A stretch of DNA of 64,000 nt, taken from assembly GCF_016862395.1 (NCBI RefSeq), contig NZ_BOMW01000032.1, forward strand, positions 62,001-126,000. Direction: 5' to 3'. The DNA is from Actinoplanes siamensis. Lineage in GTDB: Bacteria; Actinomycetota; Actinomycetes; Mycobacteriales; Micromonosporaceae. A program made the translations under genes and the position numbers. Below the pieces are notes generated by a model. That model had not been told where the DNA came from, made no database searches, and saw nothing but the letters and a program-made list of their open reading frames with translations. Below, piece after piece: positions 43,080 to 52,295 of the stretch (position 1 is its first letter; every line of letters begins with the position of its first letter).

Positions 43080-46000
43080 ATGCCGACGCGCTGGCCGGCC
43101 GCCCTCTTCGGCGCCTGGATCGTGGTCCTCGGCGTCGCTTACGCGCTCACCCCGCGGGCGCACGGCTGGCTGATCCTGGCCGGCGGCCTGTCCGCGGCGG
43201 CCGCTGTCCTGGTCGGCACGTACCGCAGCCAGCCCGACGACCGTCTGCCCTGGTGGCTGCTGGCCGCCGCGACCGGACTCTCCGGCCTGGGCGGCGCGCT
43301 CGGCGCCGCCCCGTCGTTCGTCACCGACCTGCTGCCCTGGCTGGATCCGGCCGGCACCGCCCTGCTGCTGCTCTCCTACCCGGTGCTGGCGTTCGCGCTG
43401 GCCCGGTTCATCAGGCGGCGGACCGGCTCGGACCGGGACGTGCCCGGTGTGCTGGACGCGCTCATCGTCACCTCCGGCGTGGCGCTGCTGATCTGGACGT
43501 TCGTGGTCGGCCCCCGGATGTCGGACGCGACCGTCGGCGGGCTGGAGCAGTTGCTGCCGGTCGCCGACCTGCTCTGCCTCGGCCTGCTGATCCGGCTGGC
43601 GCTGGTCCCCGGGCGGCTGGTCGCCTCCGGGTACTGGTTGGGAGCGGGCACCGGCGCGATGCTGGTCGCCGACGTGGCGCGGGCGTCCGGGTACGGCCAG
43701 TTCGCTCTCTATGCCACAGCGGCGATGGCGGCGTTGATCCCGTCGATGGCCGAGCTGACCCGACGGTCGGCGGCGCCGGCCGCGGAGACCAGCCGGGGCC
43801 GGCTCGCCCTGCTGGCGGTCGCCGCGCTGGCCGCGCCCACCGTGCTGATCGGCAAGATGTTCCAGGACGGCCAGGTGGCCGGCCTGTTCCTGGTGGCCGT
43901 GCTGAGCCTGCTGATGTTGATGCTGGTGCTGGCCCGGATGGCCGGGATCATGACGAGCCACCGGCAGGCGGTGACCCGCGAGCGGGCGCTGCGCGAGGCG
44001 TCCGCGGCGCTGGTCTCGGCGGCCGACGCGGAGGCTGTCGGTCTGGCGGTCCGCACCACCGTCGCGCAACTGCTGCCCGGCGACGTGCCGCACGGCGTGG
44101 TGCTGGCGATCAGCATCGCCCAGGACGAGCCGATGTCGCCGGAGGCCGCCGCGCAGGCGGCGGTGGACCGGGCCACCGGCACCGCGGCCCGGCTGGTGCA
44201 GACCCGGGACGTGGACTGGGCGGTCTCGGTCCGGCTCACCCAGTTCGCCGAGACGCTGCGCTGCCCGATGGTGCTGCAGGACCGGCCGACCGGCGACCCG
44301 CTGGTCGGGGTGCTGCACGTGGGCGCGCCCGGCTGGGCGTTGCGCGAGCTGCAGCGCTCGGTGGAGGTGCTGGCCGGGCAGGTGGCGCTGGCGCTGGAGC
44401 GGATCGCGCTCAGCCACGAGGTGAACCAGCGCAACAGCGAGGCGTACTTCCGGACCCTGATCCTGAACACCGCCGACGTGATCACCATTCTGGACGAGGA
44501 GGACCGGATCCGGTACGCCAGCCCGTCCGCGCTCGGCGTCTTCGGCGCCGACCCGACCGGGGTGCGGCTGCCCGACGTGATCCACCCGGGGGACCGGGAG
44601 CGGCTGGACGGCGTGCTCGCCGCGGTCCGCGGCGGCGACCTGGGCGAGCAGCAGCTCGACTTCCGCGCGGTGAACGCCCGCGGCACCGACCTGCTGCTCG
44701 AGCTGCACTGCCGGGACCTGCGCGCCGACCGCAGCGTGGCCGGCCTGGTGATCACCATGCGGGACGTCACGGAGCGGCGCAAACTCGAGAACGAGCTGAT
44801 CCACCAGGCGTTCCATGACGCGATGACCGGTCTGGCCAACCGGGTGCTCTTCCACGACCGGCTGGAGCACGCGCTGGCCCGCAGCGCCCGGGACGGCTCG
44901 GTGGTCGGCGTGCTCTTCATCGACCTGGACGACTTCAAGATCGTCAACGACACGCTCGGCCACGCGGTCGGCGACCAGCTGCTGATCGAGGTGGCGAACC
45001 GGATCGCCGGATCGCTGCGCGCCGACGACACGGCGGCCCGGCTCGGCGGCGACGAGTTCGCCGCGCTGATCGAGAACGTGCGCGACCCGCTGGCGGTGGA
45101 GGACACCGCGAACCGGATCCTGACCGCGCTGGCCTCACCGATCGAGACCGACGCCAAGCCGCTGTACGCGATGACCAGCATCGGCATCACCACCACGCTG
45201 GAGGCGACAGACGGCGACGAGCTGCTGCGCCAGGCCGACCTCGCGCTCTACGTGGCCAAGGGCGCCGGCAAGAACCAGTGGCGGCGCTACCAGCGGCACC
45301 TGCACGACGAGATGGTGGAGCGGCTGGAGCTGCGCTCGGCGCTCGGCCACGCGGTGAGCGAGGGCCGCTTCCTGCTGCACTACCAGCCGATCGTGGATCT
45401 GGCCGGCGGTGTCGCGGTGGGCTTCGAGGCGCTGGTCCGCTGGGCCCACCCGAACCGTGGCGTGATCACTCCGGACCAGTTCATCGAGGTGGCCGAGGAG
45501 AGCGGGCTGATCGTGCCGATGGGCCGCTGGGTGCTGGAGGAGGCGCTGCGGACGGTCTCCGAGTGGCGCCGGGTCCTGCCGTCCGGGCACGCCCCGTACG
45601 TCAGCGTCAACGTCTCGGTGCGGCAGTTCCGCGAGGCCGGCTTCGTGGAGCAGGTGCGCGCCGCGTTGCAGCACACCGGCGTACCACCGCGGGCCCTGAT
45701 GCTGGAGATCACCGAGACCCTGCTGATGAAGGACGACGAGCAGCGGATCTGGGCGGATCTGAACACGCTGCGCGAGATGGGCATCCGGATCGCCATCGAC
45801 GACTTCGGCACCGGGTACTCGTCGCTGGGTTACCTGCGGCAGCGCCCGATCGACGTCGTGAAGATCGACAAGACCTTCATCGACGACATGGTGGCCAGCC
45901 CGCAGCTGGTCGACGGGATCGTCAGCCTGGCCCGTTCGCTGGGGCTCACCGTGGTGGCCGAGGGGATCGAGGACCCGGCGCACCGCGATCTGCTGGTGCG

Positions 46001-46097
46001 GATGGGCTGCCCGCTGGGGCAGGGCTTCCTGTTCTCCAGCCCGCTGGGGCCGACCGAGGTGCTGGCCTGGATGACCGGCGCCGCCGTCGCGGTCTGA
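43080..46097 (+). CDS. Membrane PAS-GGDEF-EAL cyclic-di-GMP protein
   Basis: 1005 residues. About nine predicted membrane helices occupy residues 1-290, then a GAF-like segment, a PAS domain from about 455, GGDEF and EAL domains. The cyclase site is intact (GGDEF at 656-660) with an RxxD product-inhibition site five residues before it (RADD). The phosphodiesterase has EAL at 783-785 and DDFGTG at 907. Both activities may therefore be real; it would make and/or destroy c-di-GMP in response to a membrane or redox cue. ATG 43080 follows GGGAGG. Confidence 0.92.
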   Translation: MPTRWPAALFGAWIVVLGVAYALTPRAHGWLILAGGLSAAAAVLVGTYRSQPDDRLPWWLLAAATGLSGLGGALGAAPSFVTDLLPWLDPAGTALLLLSYPVLAFALARFIRRRTGSDRDVPGVLDALIVTSGVALLIWTFVVGPRMSDATVGGLEQLLPVADLLCLGLLIRLALVPGRLVASGYWLGAGTGAMLVADVARASGYGQFALYATAAMAALIPSMAELTRRSAAPAAETSRGRLALLAVAALAAPTVLIGKMFQDGQVAGLFLVAVLSLLMLMLVLARMAGIMTSHRQAVTRERALREASAALVSAADAEAVGLAVRTTVAQLLPGDVPHGVVLAISIAQDEPMSPEAAAQAAVDRATGTAARLVQTRDVDWAVSVRLTQFAETLRCPMVLQDRPTGDPLVGVLHVGAPGWALRELQRSVEVLAGQVALALERIALSHEVNQRNSEAYFRTLILNTADVITILDEEDRIRYASPSALGVFGADPTGVRLPDVIHPGDRERLDGVLAAVRGGDLGEQQLDFRAVNARGTDLLLELHCRDLRADRSVAGLVITMRDVTERRKLENELIHQAFHDAMTGLANRVLFHDRLEHALARSARDGSVVGVLFIDLDDFKIVNDTLGHAVGDQLLIEVANRIAGSLRADDTAARLGGDEFAALIENVRDPLAVEDTANRILTALASPIETDAKPLYAMTSIGITTTLEATDGDELLRQADLALYVAKGAGKNQWRRYQRHLHDEMVERLELRSALGHAVSEGRFLLHYQPIVDLAGGVAVGFEALVRWAHPNRGVITPDQFIEVAEESGLIVPMGRWVLEEALRTVSEWRRVLPSGHAPYVSVNVSVRQFREAGFVEQVRAALQHTGVPPRALMLEITETLLMKDDEQRIWADLNTLREMGIRIAIDDFGTGYSSLGYLRQRPIDVVKIDKTFIDDMVASPQLVDGIVSLARSLGLTVVAEGIEDPAHRDLLVRMGCPLGQGFLFSSPLGPTEVLAWMTGAAVAV

Positions 46098-47177
46098 TCA
46101 GTACGGGTCACCGGTGCCGGGCAGCCGCCCGCGCAGCAACCCGCCCAGCCGTCCCGGCTGGCTCGCCGCGGCGTCCAGCGGCGGCGAGTCCGGCCGCCCG
46201 GCCCGTTCCGCCAGCCCCGCCACCAGCTCACGCAACGCCTCCACGGCGTCCCGCGACGGCCGCCAGCCGAGCTCCGACGCGGCCCGGTCACAGCACATCA
46301 GCGGCGCCTTCAACGCGAGCCGCACCCAGCCCCGGTCCACCGGTTGCAGCCGCAGCAGCCAGCTCAGCGCCGCGGCGCCCTCCAGCGCGAACCCCGGGAC
46401 CGGGACCGGCACCCCGTGGAACGTCCTGGCCAGCACCCCCGGATCGAGAACCGGCCCGGCCGCGATGTTGAACGCTCCGCGCACGTCGGCCCGCAGCACC
46501 CGCAGGTACGCGTCGGCCACGTCGTCCGCGTGCACTCCCTGCAGCCGCAGCCGCCGGTTCGCCGGCAGCGCCGGCAGCCAGCCGAACCGCAGCAGCCGCG
46601 CCGGCAGCAGCGGCCCGGCGAAGTACCGCCCGATCTCGGTCCCGGCGTCCCGCTGGAAGATCAGTCCCGGTCGCAGCCGGACCACCCGCAACGTCGGATG
46701 GTCCGACTCGATCTCGTCGAGCATCCGCTCGGTCAGCGCCTTGTGCCGGCTGTACGACGACTCCGGGACGCCGGTGCGCAGCCAGGTCTCCTTGACGTAC
46801 GCCCACTTCGGCCCGGGCGCGTAGACCCCGACCGAGGACGCGTGCACCAGCGCGCCCACGCCGGCTCGTAGCGCCGCGCGGAACACCGCGCGGCTGCCCA
46901 GCACGTTCGTCCGGTAGAGCCGCCGCGCGTCGTGGCTGGGCTGGATCTGCCAGGCCAGGTTCACCACCGCGTCGGCGCCCTGAAAGATTCCGGTGAGCTG
47001 ATCCGGGGCGTCGTCGTGGCCCACGTCGACCGAGTGCCACTGGAGGCCGGCGTACGGCCCGGTGTCCTCGGGCAGACGTCGGGCGACCCCGATCGCCTCG
47101 ATGTCGGGTTCGGTCCGGAGCCGGCGCAGCAGCGCGGTGCCGGCGTTGCCGGTCGCGCCCACGATGACGACACGCAT
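46098..47177 (-). CDS. NAD-dependent epimerase/dehydratase family protein
   Basis: A 359-residue extended SDR with NAD motif VGATGNAGTALL, active-site Ser in HASSVGVY and YSRHK. It resembles the nucleoside-sugar epimerase and 3-beta-HSD-like groups. The substrate is unknown. It starts at ATG 47177, with a 663-bp gap behind it. Confidence 0.85.
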   Translation of the reverse strand: MRVVIVGATGNAGTALLRRLRTEPDIEAIGVARRLPEDTGPYAGLQWHSVDVGHDDAPDQLTGIFQGADAVVNLAWQIQPSHDARRLYRTNVLGSRAVFRAALRAGVGALVHASSVGVYAPGPKWAYVKETWLRTGVPESSYSRHKALTERMLDEIESDHPTLRVVRLRPGLIFQRDAGTEIGRYFAGPLLPARLLRFGWLPALPANRRLRLQGVHADDVADAYLRVLRADVRGAFNIAAGPVLDPGVLARTFHGVPVPVPGFALEGAAALSWLLRLQPVDRGWVRLALKAPLMCCDRAASELGWRPSRDAVEALRELVAGLAERAGRPDSPPLDAAASQPGRLGGLLRGRLPGTGDPY

Positions 47178-47790
47178 GCCCGCAGCCGTACCCGCCGGTG
47201 GGCGATCGAATCACATTTCCGTCACCATTCCGGCGCCGGTCCGCGCCCGGAAGGATCATCGGATTTCGGCCCCTGCCGGGGGCCGGCGCGTTCCGATCGG
47301 CGAGGCGGCTCGGGGGCCGGGGCGTTCCGGTTCCGGCTTTCGGCGTTCTGTGATGCCGGTTTCCGGACTTTCGCCGGGTTTGCGTTCGGCTCGGCGGCGG
47401 CCGCGACGAAAGGTCGGCCCGGTACCGACCCGGCGTCACTGTTTTCCGCCCGCCGCCGGGCCGCTTTCCACCGGCTCCGCTCGATTTCGTGGTACGGCCC
47501 CGGCCCGAGCCCCGGCCCCGATTCCACAGGCGCGCGAACCGAGGCGCCGGCCGGTGGCGAACCGCGTCCCGGTTACGCCCCTGATCTGCGGCGCGGGTCA
47601 TTCCGGGCCGACGGCGAATGGCCCGGTCACCTGCCGTTTCCGATCTTGCCGGGGTGTCGTGGGGTCCTTATCGGTCGCCGTGCGCCGGGTTGTCCCGCCG
47701 TGCTCGAGCGGAATCGCCCCGATTGACTACGGTCATCGCCGGAACGGCCGTACGGTCCAGTTGCAGCCGTCCTGACCAGGCTTTACAGCC
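47178..47790. other. GC-rich gap without a supported gene
   Basis: About 610 bp. Several long open frames cross it on both strands, as expected at this GC content, but none shows a recognisable domain, a ribosome site or clean third-position bias. Repeated TTCCG/TTTCCGG-like words are frequent. It may contain a decayed gene. Confidence 0.5.
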
Positions 47791-47826
47791 AAAACGGCGT
47801 CACCGGTGGCCCGGTGACGCCGTTTT
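47791..47826. terminator. Strong bidirectional-looking terminator after lsr2
   Basis: A perfect 16-bp stem, AAAACGGCGTCACCGG (47791-47806) with CCGGTGACGCCGTTTT (47811-47826), 4-nt loop. Read on the minus strand the hairpin ends in TTTT just after the lsr2 stop; on the plus strand it ends in TTTTT. Confidence 0.92.
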
Positions 47827-47840
47827 TGGAGGACAGTCGA

Positions 47841-48188
47841 TCAGCGCTTGGCGTGGTACGCCTCGACGACGTTGCTGGGGATCCGGCCCCGTTCGGAAAC
47901 GGGGTAGCCGTTCTTGTTGGCCCACTCGCGAATGGCCTGGTTCTGGTCGCGGCTGGACCGGCTGGTCGCGGCCGGGGCGGTCCGCCGGGCAACGGTCGGA
48001 GTGGCGCCGGAACGGCCGAGCCGGGTGGCCGCGGAGAGGAACGGTTCCAGGGCCTTGCGCAGCTTGCCGGCGTTCTTCTCGGACAGGTCGATCGTGTAGT
48101 TCACGCCGTCGAGTCCGAATTCGACGGTGCGGTCGGCCTCCCCGCCGTCGAGGTCGTCGGTCAGAAGGGTAATTATCTGCTTGGCCAT
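47841..48188 (-). CDS. lsr2: Lsr2 nucleoid-associated protein
   Basis: A 115-residue H-NS-like silencer. The N-terminal dimerisation domain begins [15 protein letters not shown]; the C-terminal DNA-binding domain contains the AT-hook-like Arg-Gly-Arg (100-102) in [15 protein letters not shown]. It binds AT-rich DNA and silences foreign or specialised-metabolite genes. A strong terminator follows. Confidence 0.95.
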   Translation of the reverse strand: MAKQIITLLTDDLDGGEADRTVEFGLDGVNYTIDLSEKNAGKLRKALEPFLSAATRLGRSGATPTVARRTAPAATSRSSRDQNQAIREWANKNGYPVSERGRIPSNVVEAYHAKR

Positions 48189-48429
48189 GTTGTGTTCGCT
48201 CCTACAGCGATGTCATTCGGGTGACGGCTGTACGCGAGCGGTGGGGGTGCCGCGATTAGTCGTCGTCGCATTCATTGTGTCGCGCACATGGTGGGTAATG
48301 CAAATTGCACGTTCTGGCATGTCGCAATTCCGCTGCGCATCCGCCCGGCAGCGGAGGGTGGTCACCGCTGGCTGGAAACGTCGGCGCGAGCCTCTTTTCG
48401 AACTCGTGAATGTGCGGTAACGTCGCAGG

Positions 48430-48443
48430 TGGGAGCGCTCCCA
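48430..48443. promoter_or_regulatory. Second CebR/LacI-type palindrome
   Basis: TGGGAGCGCTCCCA again, identical to the site at 28191. It lies about 240 bp upstream of lsr2 and about 580 bp past the GMC oxidase stop. No sugar gene adjoins it. Confidence 0.6.
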
Positions 48444-48775
48444 GCGCTCCGGCCGCCACGCCGGTGGACCATGCGTGCCATCCGCCGGCGCCGCGACAAC
48501 CCGCACCGTACCGGGCCCGGCCCGGCACCCGCAGTCCCGAGCCGCCTCGTCGCCGATTCTCCGGTGCCGGGGCGGTTCGCCGTTCCACCGCGGGGCGGCG
48601 CACGACGGCCCGCCCGATCCCGCCGCAACCCGCCCGATCCCGCGCGGCCCGCCAGTCACGCGGCCTGGCGAGGAACCACCGCGCACCCGGGCACCCCAGT
48701 CCGCTGGTCACGCCCGCCCGTCGCGCCACTCCCGGCAGGCGGTCGACCTTACTGCCGCCGGCGCCGGCTAGGGCT

Positions 48776-48905
48776 GGTGGTGGTCATCCGGGCTGTTCAG
48801 CGACGAAAACGCCCAGCCGGGCGTTTTCGGGTCGGGTCGGTGGTGGTCATCCGGGCCGTTCGGGACCATGACGCCCACCCGGGCGCTTTCGGCTGGGCTG
48901 GTGGT
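48776..48905. repeat. Two 63-bp direct repeats with internal hairpin
   Basis: Copies begin at 48776 and 48839 with the shared GGTGGTGGTCATCCGGGC, and a partial third (GGTGGTTAGG-like) starts near 48900. Copy one contains a perfect 11-bp hairpin, CGAAAACGCCC (48804-48814) with GGGCGTTTTCG (48819-48829); copy two keeps a weaker form. Lying 110-240 bp beyond the GMC oxidase stop, it may serve as its terminator. Confidence 0.55.
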
Positions 48906-49012
48906 TAGGTGCCCCCGTGGGCTCGGCGGATGGGAGCGGATCGGGCGTCCCCACCGCGACGTGGCAGGGCCCGGCGACCGCCCCGGACGGCATTGAGCGG
49001 ATCTCCGGTGCC

Positions 49013-50647
49013 TCAGAGCAGACGGAGAGCCGCCGGCGCGTGCGCGGGCACCGCCGGCGAACGCGGCGCCACCGGCGTCACCCGCTGGTAGGGCTCGCCG
49101 GGAGCGGGCCGCGGATCCGCGTCCCCTTTGTTCGGCCAGAGCGACATGGCGCGCTCCGCCATGGCGGTGATGGTCAACGACGGATTGACCCCGAGGTTCG
49201 CCGGGACGGCCGACCCGTCCACCACGTGCAGCCCGGGGTAGCCGAAGACCCGGTGATACGGATCCACCACGCCCGAGGCCGGCGAGTCCCCGATGGTCGC
49301 CCCGCCCAGGATGTGCGCCGTCATCGGGATGTTGAACACGTCCCCCACGGTTCCGCCGGGGAACCCGCCGATTCGGTCGGCGATCCGGCGGACGGCCTCG
49401 TGCCCCACCGGGATCCAGGTGGGATTCGGCTCCCCGTGCCCGGGGCTGGTCGTCAGCCGTCCGCGCCGGGTTCTGCGTACCGTCAGGGAATTGTCCAGGG
49501 TCTGCATCACCAGCGCGATGATGGTTCGCTCGCTCCACCGCCGCACCGAGATCGAGTAGGCGAGCACCATCGGGTGCCGGATGCAGTTGAACAGGAATCT
49601 GAGCGGCCGGGGCACCCGCCCGCCGCCGTCCACCAGCAGCGTGGAGAGCAGGCCCATGGCGTTGCTGCCCGGCCCGTAGCGGACCGGCTCGATGTGGGTG
49701 TTCGGGTCGGGGTGGAACGACGAGGTGATCGCCACTCCGGTGCTGAACGGCGCGTCCGGCACATCCTTGGTCTCCGCCCCGAGCAGCGCCTCGGAGTTGG
49801 TCCTGGTCAGCCAGCCGAGACGTGCCGAGACGGCGGGCAGCACCCCGGTGTCCCGCATGGTGTGCAGCAGCCGTTGCGTGCCCAGCGCCCCGGCGGAGAG
49901 GATCACCTGGCGGGCGGTGAACGTGCCGGTGCGGGCCGACACGATCCATCCGTCCCCGTCCGGCCGGATGGCGGTGACCTCGGTGTCCGGGTGCACCGTG
50001 GCACCCTTGCTCTCCGCGAGGTACAGGTAGTTGACGTCCAGCCGGTTCTTGGCGCCCACCCGGCAGCCGATCATGCAGTTCCCGCACTCGGTGCAGCCGG
50101 TGCGGGCCGGGCCGGCGCCGCCGAAATAGGGATCGGGCACGGTCTTCCCGGGTTCTGCGAAGAAGACCCCGACGGGGGTACGGCGGAACGTCCGGCCGAC
50201 GCCCATGTCCTCGGCCACCTGCTTGATCACCACGTCCGAGGGCGTCATCGTCGGCTGCTCGGTCACGCCGAGCATCCGGGACGCCTGGTCGTAGTGCGGC
50301 GCCAGCTCCCCCGCCCAGTCGGTGATGCCGGCCCAGTGCGGATCCGCGAAGAATGTGGCGGGCGGCTGGTAGAGCGTGTTGGCGTAGACCAGCGAGCCGC
50401 CGCCCACCCCGGCCGCGGACAGCACCACGATGTCCTTGAGCAGGGTGATCCGCTGGATGCCGCGCATCCCGAGCTTCGGCGCCCAGAGGAAGTTCCGCAG
50501 GTCCCAGGACGTCTTCGGCAGCGTCTCGGGGGTGAAGCGGCGGCCGGCCTCGAGCACGCCGACCCGGTAACCCTTCTCGGTCAGCCGCAGTGCGCTGACG
50601 CTGCCGCCGAAGCCGCTGCCCACGATCACGATGTCGTAGTCCGTCAT
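49013..50647 (-). CDS. GMC oxidoreductase (cholesterol-oxidase/ChoD-like)
   Basis: A 544-residue FAD enzyme with N-terminal FAD motif VGSGFGGSVSALRL, the Cys-rich TGCTECGNCMIGCRVGAKN typical of the ChoD group, and C-terminal DGSAVPANLGVNPSLTITA. It may oxidise a hydroxyl of a sterol or other lipid alcohol. No signal peptide. It is the last gene of a minus-strand run that includes lipid synthesis and export genes, so its true substrate may be the lipid made there. Confidence 0.85.
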   Translation of the reverse strand: MTDYDIVIVGSGFGGSVSALRLTEKGYRVGVLEAGRRFTPETLPKTSWDLRNFLWAPKLGMRGIQRITLLKDIVVLSAAGVGGGSLVYANTLYQPPATFFADPHWAGITDWAGELAPHYDQASRMLGVTEQPTMTPSDVVIKQVAEDMGVGRTFRRTPVGVFFAEPGKTVPDPYFGGAGPARTGCTECGNCMIGCRVGAKNRLDVNYLYLAESKGATVHPDTEVTAIRPDGDGWIVSARTGTFTARQVILSAGALGTQRLLHTMRDTGVLPAVSARLGWLTRTNSEALLGAETKDVPDAPFSTGVAITSSFHPDPNTHIEPVRYGPGSNAMGLLSTLLVDGGGRVPRPLRFLFNCIRHPMVLAYSISVRRWSERTIIALVMQTLDNSLTVRRTRRGRLTTSPGHGEPNPTWIPVGHEAVRRIADRIGGFPGGTVGDVFNIPMTAHILGGATIGDSPASGVVDPYHRVFGYPGLHVVDGSAVPANLGVNPSLTITAMAERAMSLWPNKGDADPRPAPGEPYQRVTPVAPRSPAVPAHAPAALRLL

Positions 50648-50679
50648 CGCTTCACCTAAGCATTACTCGCCAGTAACCG

Positions 50680-52275
50680 CTAGGGGCGCCGGTAGATCCT
50701 CATGGAGTATCCAACGTGGTCGATCTCGGTGCTGGTGGCGATCAGGCCCCGCAGCCGTACGCCGGCGAGCGCCACCCGCGAGTCGGAGAGCACCAGGAGA
50801 CCGTGGACCTGGTCGTCCGGCACGGTGTACGGGTCGGACGCGTCGATGCCGTAGTAGGCCGGAACGCCGCTGCCCTTGTAGACCAGCCACACCTGTTCGC
50901 CCGGATAGTCCGTCCGGAGCTTGTGCGCCAGCCGGGCCAGGTCCTGACCCCAGTCGACGTTGGAGTCGTGCAGGTTGCGGTGCGTGTTCGCGGTCCCGCC
51001 GAAGGCCTCGTTCGAGTACGGCAGATAGTACGGAAACGTCCGCAGCGAGCTGACCGCGACGAACAACGCCAGCACGGCCGCGGTGATCCGCACCCACCGG
51101 ACCTCGATCAGCGCCACCGTGCCGGCCGCCACCGCCAGGAAGAACGGCAGGAAGATCGCGTACCGCGAGCCGTAGTCGCGCGAGCCGGTCATCGCGACGA
51201 CCAGCAGCACAGCGGAGACCGGCAGCAGGTAGAGCGCGGCCGCCCGCAGCCGCGGCAGGAAGATCATGGTGAGCGCGCCGGCCGCCCAGAGCGCCAGCGC
51301 CCCCAGCGGAGTCTTGATCAGCATGGCGGCCGGCAGATAGAACCACAGGTTGCCCCGGTAGCCGTGCCCGAGCAGGAACCCGTTGTACGCCTTTTGCTCC
51401 AGCTGTAACTGCTTCAACAGCCCGTCCCGGTACGCCTGCGGGAACGGCAGCCAGTCCACGGCCAGCCCGGTCAGCCCGCCGGGATGCGGCAGGTCCGGCG
51501 GCGGCGTCCAGCGCAGGTGCGGATCGACGGCCAGATACACCACCCAGACCACCGCCACCGCGATCAGTCCGGTTCCGATCAGCGCTCCGGCGGCCGCCGG
51601 AAGCCGTCGCCTGGTGGCGGAGACCCACATCGACAGCGCGGCGAGCAGCACCAGCAGGGGCACGGCCGGAAGTGTGCTCGCCCGGGTGGCCAGTGCCGCC
51701 CCGAGCGCGACCCCGGCCAGCGGCAGGTAGCGATACGGCCGCTCCCGTCCCCGCCAGGCCAGCCAGAACGCGGTGAGCAGCATCCCGGCGGCCGGAACGT
51801 CCAGGGTGGCCAGCGATCCGTGCGCGATCACGTCCGGCGAGAACGCGTAGAGCGCCAGCGCCAGCAGCCCGCCGGCCGGTCCGGCCAGGTCCCGCGCGAA
51901 CGCCAGCACCACCAGCCCGAACAGCAGCGTCAGCAGGATCATCGGCAGCCGTGCCGCGAGCAGCAGGCGGAACGGGTTGTTCCCGCTCTCGTAGAGCAGG
52001 TGCCGCCCGAGCGCCGTCTGGCTCCCCGGATACGCCGGGTCGAGCTCCCGCACGTCCTCGAAGGCCAGCCCGGCCGCCATGATCAGCTTGCCGAGCGGCG
52101 GGTGCTCCGGGTTGAACCGCAGGCTGTGCTGCTGGGTGTAGACCTCGGCGGTGGCCAGGTAGACCGGCTCGTCGATGGTCGGCGTCTGCTGCACCGCAGT
52201 GGTGACCATGGCGAACGCCATCTGCCCCAGCATCACGACGACAGCGAGCAGGTAGACCAGGCGTCGTCGCGGCAT
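50680..52275 (-). CDS. GT39-type (PMT/ArnT-like) membrane glycosyltransferase
   Basis: A 531-residue protein with about 10-12 membrane helices and the GT-C layout: an early acidic pair (TPTIDEPVYLATAEVY) in the first extracytoplasmic loop, and EHPPLGKLIMAAG. Such enzymes use polyprenyl-phosphate sugars to glycosylate proteins or lipids outside the membrane. Its C-terminal loop has a LHDSNVDWGQDL segment common in this family. Gap of 20 bp from the upstream synthetase gene. Confidence 0.83.
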   Translation of the reverse strand: MPRRRLVYLLAVVVMLGQMAFAMVTTAVQQTPTIDEPVYLATAEVYTQQHSLRFNPEHPPLGKLIMAAGLAFEDVRELDPAYPGSQTALGRHLLYESGNNPFRLLLAARLPMILLTLLFGLVVLAFARDLAGPAGGLLALALYAFSPDVIAHGSLATLDVPAAGMLLTAFWLAWRGRERPYRYLPLAGVALGAALATRASTLPAVPLLVLLAALSMWVSATRRRLPAAAGALIGTGLIAVAVVWVVYLAVDPHLRWTPPPDLPHPGGLTGLAVDWLPFPQAYRDGLLKQLQLEQKAYNGFLLGHGYRGNLWFYLPAAMLIKTPLGALALWAAGALTMIFLPRLRAAALYLLPVSAVLLVVAMTGSRDYGSRYAIFLPFFLAVAAGTVALIEVRWVRITAAVLALFVAVSSLRTFPYYLPYSNEAFGGTANTHRNLHDSNVDWGQDLARLAHKLRTDYPGEQVWLVYKGSGVPAYYGIDASDPYTVPDDQVHGLLVLSDSRVALAGVRLRGLIATSTEIDHVGYSMRIYRRP

Positions 52276-52295
52276 CGGGCAAAGATAGCCCGCGG

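Larger units (their letters stand above)
48189..49012. other. Upstream region of lsr2 and unassigned spacer
   Basis: About 820 bp. The first ~230 bp is comparatively AT-rich and should hold the lsr2 promoter; it includes the small palindrome TGCAAATTGCA (48299-48309). Then comes a CebR-type palindrome at 48430, a very GC-rich stretch without a credible gene, and two 63-bp repeats near 48780-48900. Confidence 0.5.

Noticed and set aside
47178-47790. Overlapping plus-strand frames of 237-264 codons in the gap before lsr2
   Set aside because: No ribosome site, no domain and mixed third-position composition; length alone is uninformative at this GC content.
49013-50647. Sterol catabolism island
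   Set aside because: The ChoD-like enzyme stands alone; no Kst, Hsa or Mce genes are in the window. Its neighbours point to lipid synthesis instead.
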